Shown here: positions 56,327-64,000 of the stretch, one piece after another
How the letters are laid out: each line of letters starts with the position of its first letter
How positions within the stretch are numbered: position 1 is the stretch's first letter
DNA from: Microbacterium sulfonylureivorans
GTDB lineage: Bacteria > Actinomycetota > Actinomycetes > Actinomycetales > Microbacteriaceae
Length of the DNA: 64,000 nt
Direction: 5' to 3'
NCBI RefSeq assembly: GCF_003999995.1
Contig: NZ_RJAD01000001.1
Location: 186,001 to 250,000 of the forward strand
Notes under the pieces: model-generated
Seen by the model: the letters and a program-made list of their open reading frames with translations, nothing else
What the model was told of the DNA's origin: nothing
Database searches by the model: none
Position numbers and translations under genes: made by a program

Positions 56327-57193
56327 TCAGCGGCGAACGGCCGTCGTGGTCATGACGAGTTCGAGACCGCCCTCGACGGGCGTCGCCTCGAACGAGACCG
56401 TCGCCGAGGCGAGGTCTGCGAGCGCGGCGACGTGCGTTCCGCCGCAGGGGATGCGGGCGTCGCCCCCCGGAAGGGCGCACACCCAGGTGCGCCGGTCGGC
56501 GAGCATCGGCCCGTCGGCCTCGATGGCCACTGCGCCGCCGGCGGCGATCCACTCCGCGAGCTGCGCGTCGACGCGCCCCGCGAGATCGTCGAGGTCCTCG
56601 AGCGCGACCGGGTCGAATCCCTTGCGGCGCAGCGACTTGCCGATGCGGTAGACGTCGCGTGAGCCGTCGGGCACGATCCGCGACTCCTGGATCGCGAGCG
56701 AGTCGAATGCCGGCGCGCCCAGAGCGTCGACGGGCGCCTCCTTGCGCCACGCGTCGGCGAGCGCGGCGTCGAGAGCCAGCGACGCGAGATGGCAGGCGGT
56801 GTGGCCCGCCGATAGGGCGTCGCGGTAGGCGGCATCCACGTCGATCTCGACGGTGTCGCCCACGGCGATGGCGTCGCCGTCGACGATGTGCGCGACGACG
56901 AAGGTCCAGCCCTCCGTGCCGGTGCGGACCGGCACCTCGGTGCCGAGGAGAAGCTCGCCGCCCTGTGTCGCGCCGACGACCGACGCGCCGATCTCGAACG
57001 ATCGGCCGCCCGCGCGCAGCGAGCCCCGATCCGCCGGCTGATCGGGCCACGCGGTGTCGACGGGGTGGAACGCGGTCGTGTCGAGAACGACCGCCGAGCG
57101 TCCGTCCCCGGCGTCGGCCACGTGCACGACGGTTCCGGTTGAGGCGGTGGCGCCCGAGGGGTAGGTGATCACGGTCCCCGTGACGGCGGTCAC
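56327..57193 (-). CDS. AlaX-like alanyl-tRNA editing domain protein
   Basis: This 288-residue protein has the zinc motif HTACHL (HXXXH) at about residue 127 and IPCGGTHV (CXXXH) at about residue 246, the combination of AlaX/ThrRS-type editing domains. These hydrolyse mischarged Ser- or Gly-tRNA(Ala). An N-terminal beta-barrel of about 110 residues precedes it, as in larger AlaX types. The GTG overlaps the SDR stop (GTGA), so both are cotranslated. The gap to the MFS stop (56213-56326) is unremarkable. Confidence 0.87.
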   Translation of the reverse strand: MTAVTGTVITYPSGATASTGTVVHVADAGDGRSAVVLDTTAFHPVDTAWPDQPADRGSLRAGGRSFEIGASVVGATQGGELLLGTEVPVRTGTEGWTFVVAHIVDGDAIAVGDTVEIDVDAAYRDALSAGHTACHLASLALDAALADAWRKEAPVDALGAPAFDSLAIQESRIVPDGSRDVYRIGKSLRRKGFDPVALEDLDDLAGRVDAQLAEWIAAGGAVAIEADGPMLADRRTWVCALPGGDARIPCGGTHVAALADLASATVSFEATPVEGGLELVMTTTAVRR

Positions 57194-57984
57194 GAGAGCT
57201 TGCCCTCGTCGGCGCGGGGGCGCAGCGGGCCGCGTGCCAGCAGGTGCTGCGCGGACTGGGCGACCGGGCGCATGGTGATGAGGTCGAGATTCACGTGCCC
57301 GGGCGCATCGAGCGCGTACGCGATCACGTCGGCGACGTCCTCCGCGGTGAGCGGAGCCTCGACGCCTTCGTAGACCCGCTCGGCCGCCGCCTTGTCTCCG
57401 CCGAGGCGGTTGGCCGTGAACTCCTCGGTGTGCACCATGCCGGGCGCGACCTCGATCACGCGGATCGGCTCGCCGTTCAGCTCGAGGCGCAGCGCGTGCG
57501 CCAGCATCGCCTCGCCGGCCTTGGCCGCGTTGTAGCCCGCTCCCCCGGCGTACGCCGTCTGAGCGGCGGTCGAGGTCACGAAGAGCGCGTCGGCGTAGCC
57601 GTCGCCGGCGGCCGCGAGGCGCAGCTGCGGAAGGAGCGCGGAGACGAGCCGCTGCGCCGACAGGACGTTCACGTCGAACATCCACTGCCAGTCCTCGACG
57701 CGGCCGTCCTCGACGCGGTCGGCGCCGCGTGCGCCGCCGGCGACGTGCACGAGCGAGTGGACCGGCCCTGACTCCGCGAGGAACCCCGCCAGCGCCTCGA
57801 CATCGGCATCGGAGGTCAGATCGGCGGCGAATGCCACCGCGCCGATCTCGGCCTCGAGCTCGGCGAGCCGCTCGGCGCGTCGGGCGACGGCGACGACATC
57901 CCAGCCCCGCGAGCGCAGCGCCCGCGCCGTCGCCTCACCGATCCCCGAACTGGCCCCGGTCACCACCGCACGTCTCGTCGTCAT
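57190..57984 (-). CDS. Short-chain dehydrogenase/reductase
   Basis: This 264-residue NAD(P)-dependent oxidoreductase has TGASSGIGEATA at the N-terminus and a YNAAK catalytic pair (Tyr and Lys) in AGYNAAKAGEAML. It resembles SDRs of the serine 3-dehydrogenase/YdfG branch. The ATG is 6 bases after TAGCGT (57991-57996) and is probably leaderless. It heads an operon with the AlaX-like gene. The substrate is unknown. Confidence 0.9.
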   Translation of the reverse strand: MTTRRAVVTGASSGIGEATARALRSRGWDVVAVARRAERLAELEAEIGAVAFAADLTSDADVEALAGFLAESGPVHSLVHVAGGARGADRVEDGRVEDWQWMFDVNVLSAQRLVSALLPQLRLAAAGDGYADALFVTSTAAQTAYAGGAGYNAAKAGEAMLAHALRLELNGEPIRVIEVAPGMVHTEEFTANRLGGDKAAAERVYEGVEAPLTAEDVADVIAYALDAPGHVNLDLITMRPVAQSAQHLLARGPLRPRADEGKLS

Positions 57985-58040
57985 GCCTCCACGCTACCCA
58001 TCCCGCCCGGCACCGCCCATCCGCGAGGGTGCGAGCTGCG

Positions 58041-58117
58041 GCGCGAAAGCGCAGGCTTCGCGCGAGGAGGACTGCGCCTTCGACCCCGAACCTGCGCTCC
58101 CGCGAGGGCGTTCGGGG
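58041..58117. repeat. Structured palindromic element in the SDR-metY gap
   Basis: Two hairpins stand side by side: GCGCGAA/TTCGCGC (58041-58063, 9-base loop) and CCCCGAAC/GTTCGGGG (58084-58117, with an internal CTC/GAG pairing). The block lies upstream of the metY promoter and between divergent genes, so it is not a terminator. It may be a REP-like dispersed element. Confidence 0.5.
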
Positions 58118-58162
58118 CCGCGCAGCGAGCCGGGGAGGTTACGTCACATTTCCCTCTCGTTG

Positions 58163-58168
58163 TTGACA
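58163..58168 (+). promoter_or_regulatory. Consensus -35 (TTGACA) upstream of metY
   Basis: A perfect TTGACA lies 74 bases before the metY ATG. The best TACTGT (58183-58188) is only 14 bases away, too close for a normal -10; a weaker hexamer lies at 17-18 bases. The start point of transcription is therefore unclear. Confidence 0.4.
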
Positions 58169-58241
58169 GAACGAGGCATCCGTACTGTCGATCCGGTCGG
58201 GGGAGATCGCCCTCGCCCCACCGAACCCGCAGGAGCAAGCC

Positions 58242-59564
58242 ATGTCCGCACCCGAGAACTGGCGTTTCGAGACCAAGCAGATCCACTCCGGCGCCGCGCC
58301 GGACCCGGTGACGAAGGCGCGCGCCACGCCGATCTACCAGACCACGTCCTACGTGTTCGACAACGCCGATCACGCGGCGAATCTGTTCGCCCTGGCCGAG
58401 TTCGGCAACATCTACACGCGCATCCAGAACCCGACGCAGGCCGTCGTCGAGGAGCGCCTCGCCGCGCTCGAGGGAGGCACCGGCGCCCTCCTCGTCGCGA
58501 GCGGTCAGGCCGCCGAGACGTTCGCGGTGCTCAACATCGCCCAGGCCGGCGACCACATCGTCTCGTCGAGCTCGATCTACGGCGGCACCTACAACCTCTT
58601 CAAGTACACGCTCGCCAAGCTCGGCATCGAGACGACGTTCGTCGAGAACCAGGACGACGCCGAGGAGTGGCGCCGCGCGGTCCGCCCGAACACCAAGCTG
58701 TTCTTCGCCGAGACCATCGGCAACCCGAAGATCAACGTCCTCGACATCCGCACCGTCGCCGACGTCGCGCACGAAGCCGGCATCCCCCTGATCGTCGACA
58801 ACACGATCGCCACCCCGTACCTCATCAAGCCGTTCGAGTTCGGCGCCGACATCGTGATCCACTCGGCCACGAAGTTCCTCGGCGGCCACGGCACCGTCAT
58901 CGGCGGCATCATCGTCGACGGCGGCACGTTCAAGTGGTCCGAGAACGTCGAGAAGTTCCCGGGGCTCACCGAGCCCGACCCGAGCTACCACGGCGCCAGT
59001 TACACGGCCGCGGTCGGCGACAGCCTCGCCTACATCATCAAGGCGCGCGTGCAGCTGCTCCGCGACCTCGGCGCGGCCATCGCCCCGCAGAGCGCGTGGC
59101 TGCTCATCCAGGGCATCGAGACGCTGTCGCTGCGCATCGAGCGTCACGTCCAGAATGCGCAGGAGATCGCGGAGTGGCTCGAGAACCAGAGCGACGTCGC
59201 GTCGGTCAACTACTCGGGCCTGCCCACGTCGCCCTGGTACGCCGCCGCCAACAGGTACGCCCCCAAGGGCGTCGGCGCGGTGCTGTCGTTCGAGCTCAAG
59301 GGCGGCGTCGAGGCGGGTCGTGAGTTCGTCAACTCGCTGACCCTCTTCAGCCACCTCGCCAACATCGGCGACGTGCGCTCGCTCGTGATCCACCCCGCAT
59401 CGACCACCCACTCGCAGCTCACGCCCGAGCAGCAGCTGACCACGGGCGTCACCCCCGGCCTGGTGCGTCTGTCGGTGGGTCTCGAGAACATCGACGACCT
59501 CAAGGCCGACCTCGAGCAGGCACTCGCCGCAGCCCGTCGCGTGTCGGACGCTGCACGCGCGTAA
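58242..59564 (+). CDS. metY: O-acetylhomoserine aminocarboxypropyltransferase (sulfhydrylase)
   Basis: This 440-residue Cys/Met-metabolism PLP enzyme has the PLP lysine K211 in SATKFLGGHG, with the N-terminal YQTTSYVFDNADHAANLF and late SSxxxHPASTTHS motif of the O-acetylhomoserine sulfhydrylases. It makes homocysteine directly from O-acetylhomoserine and sulfide. AGGAGC precedes the ATG. With metX 2.1 kb away it provides the direct sulfhydrylation route to methionine. Confidence 0.94.
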   Translation: MSAPENWRFETKQIHSGAAPDPVTKARATPIYQTTSYVFDNADHAANLFALAEFGNIYTRIQNPTQAVVEERLAALEGGTGALLVASGQAAETFAVLNIAQAGDHIVSSSSIYGGTYNLFKYTLAKLGIETTFVENQDDAEEWRRAVRPNTKLFFAETIGNPKINVLDIRTVADVAHEAGIPLIVDNTIATPYLIKPFEFGADIVIHSATKFLGGHGTVIGGIIVDGGTFKWSENVEKFPGLTEPDPSYHGASYTAAVGDSLAYIIKARVQLLRDLGAAIAPQSAWLLIQGIETLSLRIERHVQNAQEIAEWLENQSDVASVNYSGLPTSPWYAAANRYAPKGVGAVLSFELKGGVEAGREFVNSLTLFSHLANIGDVRSLVIHPASTTHSQLTPEQQLTTGVTPGLVRLSVGLENIDDLKADLEQALAAARRVSDAARA

Positions 59565-59572
59565 CGGCGTCA

Positions 59573-59619
59573 GAACGGCGGATGCCCCGGCCCCTCGCGG
59601 GTCGGGGCATCCGCCGTTC
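59573..59619. terminator. Bidirectional terminator between metY and the cyclase-like gene
   Basis: A perfect 17-bp inverted repeat (arms 59573-59589 and 59603-59619, ending GAACGGCGG/CCGCCGTTC) with a 13-base loop lies between two convergent stop codons, so it can end transcripts in both directions. Confidence 0.9.
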
Positions 59620-59633
59620 TCGGCTCGGCGCCC

Positions 59634-60575
59634 TCAGGCCGCGTCCCACCAGCGGAGGGTCCGCAGAGCGCGCAGCGTGACCCAGCGGCTGGGGAACCCT
59701 TCACCCTCCGCTTCGAGGTCGAAGAGCGTCGCCCCCTGATGGGTGTTCTCGAGCGGGAAGAGCCCCATCGGCGTGCGCTTCGCCCGCAGTCGCTCGACGG
59801 CCTCGGTGCAGCGCTCGTCGCGCTCGGGGCGCGTCAGACGGAAGTACTCCAGCGCGCGCAGGATGTCGTAGTACCACCGGGTCGGTGACGAGAGCATCGT
59901 CATCCGCAGGTCGGCGATCTCTCCCGTCGACTTCCGGCGGAAGAGGCTGCGCTCGAGGAGGAACTCCTCGCCGCGGAGCCGAGCGGCACGCACCTCGTCG
60001 TCGCCGCCGGTCGCCTGCTCCCACGCCCACAGCCCCTCGAGGGCGGCGAGCGTCGAGTGGAACGACCCCGGGGTCGCGGCATCCTCCTCCCAGCAGTTCC
60101 ACCCGCCGTCGTCGTGCTGGGTCTCGAGGAGGGTGGCGGCGATCGGCGCGGCCGCCTGCCCGAAATACGCGCCCACGAGCAGCGCGGTGCCGTTGATGCA
60201 CGGCTCTCCCTCGCCCTGGAAGTACAGCTCGCCGTTGTAGTCCCACCGCGCGTTGTCGCGCACCAGTGCCACCGCCCGCTGCGCCTCGGGCGAATCGGGC
60301 TCGATTCCGTATTCGACCAGCGACTGCAGCGAGAAGTGCGTCGCCGTCCACGCGTCGTAGAACGGCCGGCTGTCGTCGACCCATCCCGGGCGGTAGGTGC
60401 CGCCGTCCCACAGCCCGTCTTCGCCCTGCTCGGCCAGGAGCCTCGCGCCCCACCCCTCGGTGGCCACGCGCGCCCGCTCCGCTGCGACCCGGTCGGCCGG
60501 GGCATCCGTGAGATCGCGCATGACCTGCCAGCGGATCGCGGGGTCGCCGTCCATCAGATACTCGATGACGTCCAT
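59634..60575 (-). CDS. Prenyltransferase/squalene-cyclase-like toroid protein
   Basis: This 313-residue soluble protein has alpha-alpha toroid repeats: QGEDGLWDGG, then QHDDGGWNC and a further RWVTLRALR repeat. They match the QW-like motifs of terpenoid cyclases and prenyltransferases, and the sequence keeps no obvious DXDD or DDXXD catalytic motif. It is therefore probably not a cyclase; other members of this fold bind proteins. The ATG lies 6 bases after TAGCAT (60582-60587), a leaderless pattern. It sits between metY and metX without an evident link. Confidence 0.75.
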   Translation of the reverse strand: MDVIEYLMDGDPAIRWQVMRDLTDAPADRVAAERARVATEGWGARLLAEQGEDGLWDGGTYRPGWVDDSRPFYDAWTATHFSLQSLVEYGIEPDSPEAQRAVALVRDNARWDYNGELYFQGEGEPCINGTALLVGAYFGQAAAPIAATLLETQHDDGGWNCWEEDAATPGSFHSTLAALEGLWAWEQATGGDDEVRAARLRGEEFLLERSLFRRKSTGEIADLRMTMLSSPTRWYYDILRALEYFRLTRPERDERCTEAVERLRAKRTPMGLFPLENTHQGATLFDLEAEGEGFPSRWVTLRALRTLRWWDAA

Positions 60576-60632
60576 GCCCGCATGCTAGACCGGCCTGGCG
60601 ACACCCGCGCCGGGGCTCGTAGGGTGGGGCGC

Positions 60633-61652
60633 GTGGACACCGACGCCACCGCAGCGATCGCGGCCTTCTACGAGGACTTCGGCCGCCGGTGGGCGCACGG
60701 CACGTCTCCGCTCTACGAGCACTGGGCGCTGGGTGTCTCGACCGACGGCGAGGTGCTCTCCCGCCTGGCACTGCTCGCAAAGCCCAAGCAGCAGCCGAAC
60801 CTCGTGTTCGCATCCGCCCGCTGGGAGGGCGCGCCGCTCGTCCGGTACCCGGAGCTGCGACCGTGGCTGCTCGACCACTGGGACCTCCTCGTCGCCACCG
60901 GCGACACCCGCACGGTGCAGACGAACGAGGTCAACCGCTGCGCGACATGGCTCCCTCCCCTGGCGCGGATCGACCGGCCGCTCGCGCTCCTCGAGGTCGG
61001 CGCCGCCGCCGGACTCTGCCTCTTCCCCGATCGCTGCAGCGCCGAGTACGCGACCCCGTCCGGGGTTCGACGGGTCGATCCGCCCACCGGGCGGAGCGAC
61101 GTCGTCCTCGCATGCACGGTGGACGACGAGGCATCCGTCCCCACCCGGCACCCGGACGTGGTCTGGCGCCGCGGGATCGACCTCGATCCGATCGACGCCG
61201 CTGACGCGGACGCGATCGACTGGCTCGCCAACCTCGTGTGGCCCGGACCCGACCACGATCCGCGCGTCGCCCGGCTGCGCGCGGCGGCGGCGGTCGCGGC
61301 ATCCGATCCCCCCGAGATCGTGCGCGGCGACCTTCTCGAGAGACTGACGGATGTCGCGGCCGCCGCTCCCTCCGACGCCACCCTCGTCGTGTTCCACAGC
61401 GCCGTGCTGCTGTATCTCGACGCCGGGGAGCGCCGCCGGTTCGCCGACCTGATCGGCGGGCTCGGGCCGGCGATCGATCGCGACGTGGTGTGGCTGTCGA
61501 ACGAGACCACGGGGACGCTGCCCGAGATCGACGCCCAGGTTCCGGAGGGCACCGCGACCGACCATCGGTTCGTGCAGACCTGGAACGGGCGCGCGATCGC
61601 CCTCGCCGGGCAGCACGGCGCTACCTACGAGACGCGGCCGTTCGCGGGCTGA
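60633..61652 (+). CDS. DUF2332 family protein
   Basis: This 339-residue protein matches the actinobacterial DUF2332 family: EHWALGVSTDGEVLSRLALLAKPKQQPNLVFASARW near the N-terminus, then LLEVGAAAGLCLFPDR and a VVFHSAVLLYL strand. The middle segment looks like a Rossmann methyltransferase fold, so it may use SAM; this is a guess. The GTG lies 7 bases after TAGGGT (60620-60625), a probable leaderless start. Confidence 0.85.
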   Translation: MDTDATAAIAAFYEDFGRRWAHGTSPLYEHWALGVSTDGEVLSRLALLAKPKQQPNLVFASARWEGAPLVRYPELRPWLLDHWDLLVATGDTRTVQTNEVNRCATWLPPLARIDRPLALLEVGAAAGLCLFPDRCSAEYATPSGVRRVDPPTGRSDVVLACTVDDEASVPTRHPDVVWRRGIDLDPIDAADADAIDWLANLVWPGPDHDPRVARLRAAAAVAASDPPEIVRGDLLERLTDVAAAAPSDATLVVFHSAVLLYLDAGERRRFADLIGGLGPAIDRDVVWLSNETTGTLPEIDAQVPEGTATDHRFVQTWNGRAIALAGQHGATYETRPFAG

Positions 61653-61710
61653 ATCCGCGACGGGGCGTAACAGTCGGCCCCTTCCCGAGGTCACGCGCGA
61701 GAATGGGCGA

Positions 61711-62916
61711 ATGGACTGGCAGACCTCCGAAGACACCGTGCCCTCGGCACCGGTGACGGAGGCCGACGCCCGCCTGCTGCTCGGACGCCCGCCGGCGACG
61801 GGCGCGTGGCGCGACGGCGACCCGGTCGGCGAGCGGCATTTCGCCGCCTTCGGCTCGTTCCGCACCGAGGGCGGACGCGAGCTCCCCGCCTACCGACTGG
61901 CCTACGAGACGTGGGGCGTGCTCAACCCGGCGCGCGACAATGCGGTGCTGATCCTGCACGCCCTCACGGGTGACAGTCACGTGCGCGGCCCCGCCGGGCC
62001 GGGGCATCCGACCACCGGCTGGTGGGACGAGATCGTCGGCCCGGGAGCGCCGATCGACACCGACCGCTGGTTCGTGGTCGCCCCCAACATGCTCGGCGGA
62101 TGCCAGGGATCCACGGGCCCGGCCAGTATCGGGCCCGACGGGTACGAATGGGCATCACGGTTCCCGTATCTGACGATCCGCGACCAGGTCGCCGCCCAGG
62201 TGCGCCTGGCCGACGCCCTCGGCATCGATGTGTGGGCCGGTGTCGTCGGCGGATCCATGGGCGGGATGCACGCGCTCGAGTGGGCCGTGGGGCTGCCCGA
62301 CCGCGTGGAGCGCGTCGGCATCCTGTCGGCGCCGCCCGTCAACACCGCCGACCAGATCGCGCTCAACTCGGTGCAGATCGAGGCCGTCCGCATCGACCCG
62401 CGGTACCAGGCGGGCGAGTACTACGACGCCGCCGACGGCGACGGCCCGAACCGCGGCCTGGCTCTCGCCCGCCGCATGGCGCTGCTGAACTACCGCTCCC
62501 CGACCGAGCTCAACCAGCGGTTCCAGCGCTCGTGGCAGTCCGGAGTGAGCCCGCTCGGCCACGGCGGACGCTTCGCGGTGGAGTCGTACCTGGACTTCCA
62601 CGGCAACAAGTTCACGCGCCGGTTCGACGCGAACAGCTATGTCACCCTCGTCGAGGCGATGAACTCGCACGACGTCGGCCGCGACCGCGGCGGCATCGAG
62701 GACGCGCTCGCGCGCGTGACCGCGACGGCGCTCGTCCTCGGCATCGACAGCGACCGCCTCTTCCCCATCGACGGGCAGCACCGGATCGCCAAGGGCATCC
62801 GACGAACCCTCGACGGGGACCGCTCGGTCGTGCTCGCGAGCGACTTCGGCCACGACGGGTTCCTCATCGAGACCCACACCGTCGGGTCCCACCTGCGGCG
62901 TCTGCTCGAGGGCTGA
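61711..62916 (+). CDS. metX: Homoserine O-acetyltransferase
   Basis: This 401-residue alpha/beta hydrolase-fold acyltransferase makes O-acetylhomoserine for metY. The nucleophile is S182 in GGSMGGMHALEW; LHALTGDSHV, WWDEIVGPG and PNMLGGCQGSTGP are family signatures, and the catalytic Asp and His are in LGIDSDRLFP and FGHDGFLIE. The ATG lies 6 bases after GAGAAT (61699-61704). It has the same orientation as metY but is separated from it by two other genes. Confidence 0.95.
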   Translation: MDWQTSEDTVPSAPVTEADARLLLGRPPATGAWRDGDPVGERHFAAFGSFRTEGGRELPAYRLAYETWGVLNPARDNAVLILHALTGDSHVRGPAGPGHPTTGWWDEIVGPGAPIDTDRWFVVAPNMLGGCQGSTGPASIGPDGYEWASRFPYLTIRDQVAAQVRLADALGIDVWAGVVGGSMGGMHALEWAVGLPDRVERVGILSAPPVNTADQIALNSVQIEAVRIDPRYQAGEYYDAADGDGPNRGLALARRMALLNYRSPTELNQRFQRSWQSGVSPLGHGGRFAVESYLDFHGNKFTRRFDANSYVTLVEAMNSHDVGRDRGGIEDALARVTATALVLGIDSDRLFPIDGQHRIAKGIRRTLDGDRSVVLASDFGHDGFLIETHTVGSHLRRLLEG

Positions 62917-62992
62917 CTCAGCGCGGAGCCCGCGATCGGCGCCGTGCCGGGCACTTGCGACCCGACGGGGACATCACCGTAGGATCGGACGC

Positions 62993-64000
62993 ATGTCGCG
63001 CGCCCCGGAAGCACGGACCACTGCTCGACGAACACGATGGATGCACCGCAGTGCTGCCGCCGTCGCGGTCGCCGGCCTCGCGAGCGCCCTGGCTCTCATG
63101 ACCACCCCGGCATCAGCCGTCCTCCCCGACCAGGTCGGGGTGTTCCCCACGTGGTCGATCGCCGGCGGAACGGGCGCTCACACCGCCACCGCAACGTTCC
63201 CGCCGTCGGCGGCGTTCGCGCCCGTCACGGTCACCAGCAATGCGACGACGGTGACCGGACCGAGCGGGGTGACCGGATTCCTCGGCGCGTCGACCGCCTT
63301 CGGGCAGGACTTCGGCTCCACCAAGTCGCAGCCGTACCTCAACGTCAGTACGGCGGCCGGACAGACGAATGCCACGACGACGCTGACGTTCACCGGGCCG
63401 CAGCCCGACGGCTGGGGATTCGCGCTCGGCGACATCGACGCGGACTGGGTGTTCGTCCGGGCATGGGCGGACCCGGGTCGCACGACTCCGCTGACGTCGG
63501 AGCAGCTCGGATTCCAGTCGGCGGGCAACTACTGCACGAATGTGCCCCGTCCAGGAAGCTGCGGCGCCGGCCCCTACACCGATCAGCCGGTGTGGGTCAC
63601 GGCACCTGAGACATTCGACGGTGTCGACTACGTCCCGGGAACCCTGCGCGGCAACAGCCTGCCGGGCAGCCCGGCCCCTGGACTCGACACATCCGGGGCA
63701 TACGGCTGGTTCAAGCCGACGACCGATCTCGCGGTGATCGAGCTGCTGTACGGCGCACGGTCCGGATTCCCGATCTTCCAGCTCTGGCTCGCCTCACCCG
63801 CACCGAAGGCGACGATCACGGGCACAGTCGAGCTGCCCGATCAGTCTGCAGGCTCACCGATCCCGCCTGACACGCTCATTCAGCTGAACAACCAGGACGG
63901 CACTCCGGTGCTGAACGCCGAGGAGCTGCCCGTGCAGACGCCGGTGGCGCCCGACGGCACCTTCGCCATCGAGACCGAGCAGCGACCTGTCGACGACCCC
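62993..64000 (+). CDS. Secreted surface protein, C-terminus cut by window edge
   Basis: This frame is open from ATG 62993 to the window end (336 codons). It has an N-terminal Arg-rich signal peptide (about 1-47, ending TPASA), a Thr/Ser-rich globular part with paired cysteines (NYCTNVP, GSCGAG) and then a segment with a TITGTVELPDQ start like a prealbumin-like or CNA-B-type surface domain. I do not recognise a named family. The ATG lies 7 bases after TAGGAT (62980-62985), so it is probably leaderless. Adhesin-like function is inference. Confidence 0.75.
   Translation, partial: MSRAPEARTTARRTRWMHRSAAAVAVAGLASALALMTTPASAVLPDQVGVFPTWSIAGGTGAHTATATFPPSAAFAPVTVTSNATTVTGPSGVTGFLGASTAFGQDFGSTKSQPYLNVSTAAGQTNATTTLTFTGPQPDGWGFALGDIDADWVFVRAWADPGRTTPLTSEQLGFQSAGNYCTNVPRPGSCGAGPYTDQPVWVTAPETFDGVDYVPGTLRGNSLPGSPAPGLDTSGAYGWFKPTTDLAVIELLYGARSGFPIFQLWLASPAPKATITGTVELPDQSAGSPIPPDTLIQLNNQDGTPVLNAEELPVQTPVAPDGTFAIETEQRPVDDP

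Noticed and set aside
58163..58188. TTGACA plus TACTGT as a complete metY promoter.
   Set aside because: The spacing of 14 bases is too short for a normal sigma-70-type promoter; only the -35 was kept as a tentative feature.

Overview
This is a high-GC actinobacterial chromosome segment. It is most likely from Microbacteriaceae and probably Microbacterium-like, judging from the gene content (argS, lysA, hom, thrC, thrB, rho, prfA in that order), the many GTG starts and the very high GC3. There are no phage, IS, CRISPR or rRNA features. No stretch longer than about 300 bases lacks a gene; the largest gap is about 288 bases, between 31616 and 31905.

Layout. 1-3.2 kb: the start of prmC (minus, cut by the window edge), diverging from a cysK-cysK-cysE cysteine operon. 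3.2-15.2 kb: a long minus-strand run read as argS, a DUF2993 lipid-binding protein, lysA, hom, thrC, thrB, rho, prfA, a hydrolase and a small membrane protein. This is the aspartate-family amino-acid block with the termination factors. 15.2-18.5 kb: an SRPBCC/ArsR pair with an obvious operator, a transglutaminase, an SGNH hydrolase and tRNA-Arg(CCG). 18.5-24.4 kb: a small membrane protein, an alkylsulfatase, a Ca/H antiporter, a GNAT and an FAD monooxygenase. 24.5-31.7 kb: a chitin-use region with a LuxR-type regulator and two secreted GH18 chitinases carrying CBM5/12 domains. 31.7-37 kb: a probable orphan small RNA, a secreted M28 peptidase, an SMR exporter under a guanidine-III riboswitch, a CPBP-like membrane protein, an MFS transporter and trmB. 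37-46.5 kb: housekeeping and stress genes, including DUF3097, a TPM protein, PspA, a ureohydrolase, an iron-box-controlled siderophore-interacting fragment, a phosphatase and an AlkD-like protein. 46.6-51.7 kb: a complete five-gene Dpp/Opp-type ABC operon. 51.7-53.2 kb: a protealysin-like M4 protease with its probable emfourin-type inhibitor. 53.2-62.9 kb: a GNAT, ung, an MFS transporter, an AlaX-type editing protein, an SDR, and the methionine genes metY and metX separated by two unrelated genes. The right edge cuts a secreted surface protein.

A recurring signal is a TANNNT (sometimes NANNNT) hexamer exactly 6-7 nt before an ATG or GTG. It occurs before about 18 first genes and implies widespread leaderless transcription. 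I used it to choose several start codons.

The most notable items are the guanidine-III riboswitch (33936-33976), the promoter-plus-terminator orphan RNA (31712-31846), the protease/inhibitor cassette (51721-53236), and the ArsR operator that overlaps its own promoter (16447-16472).
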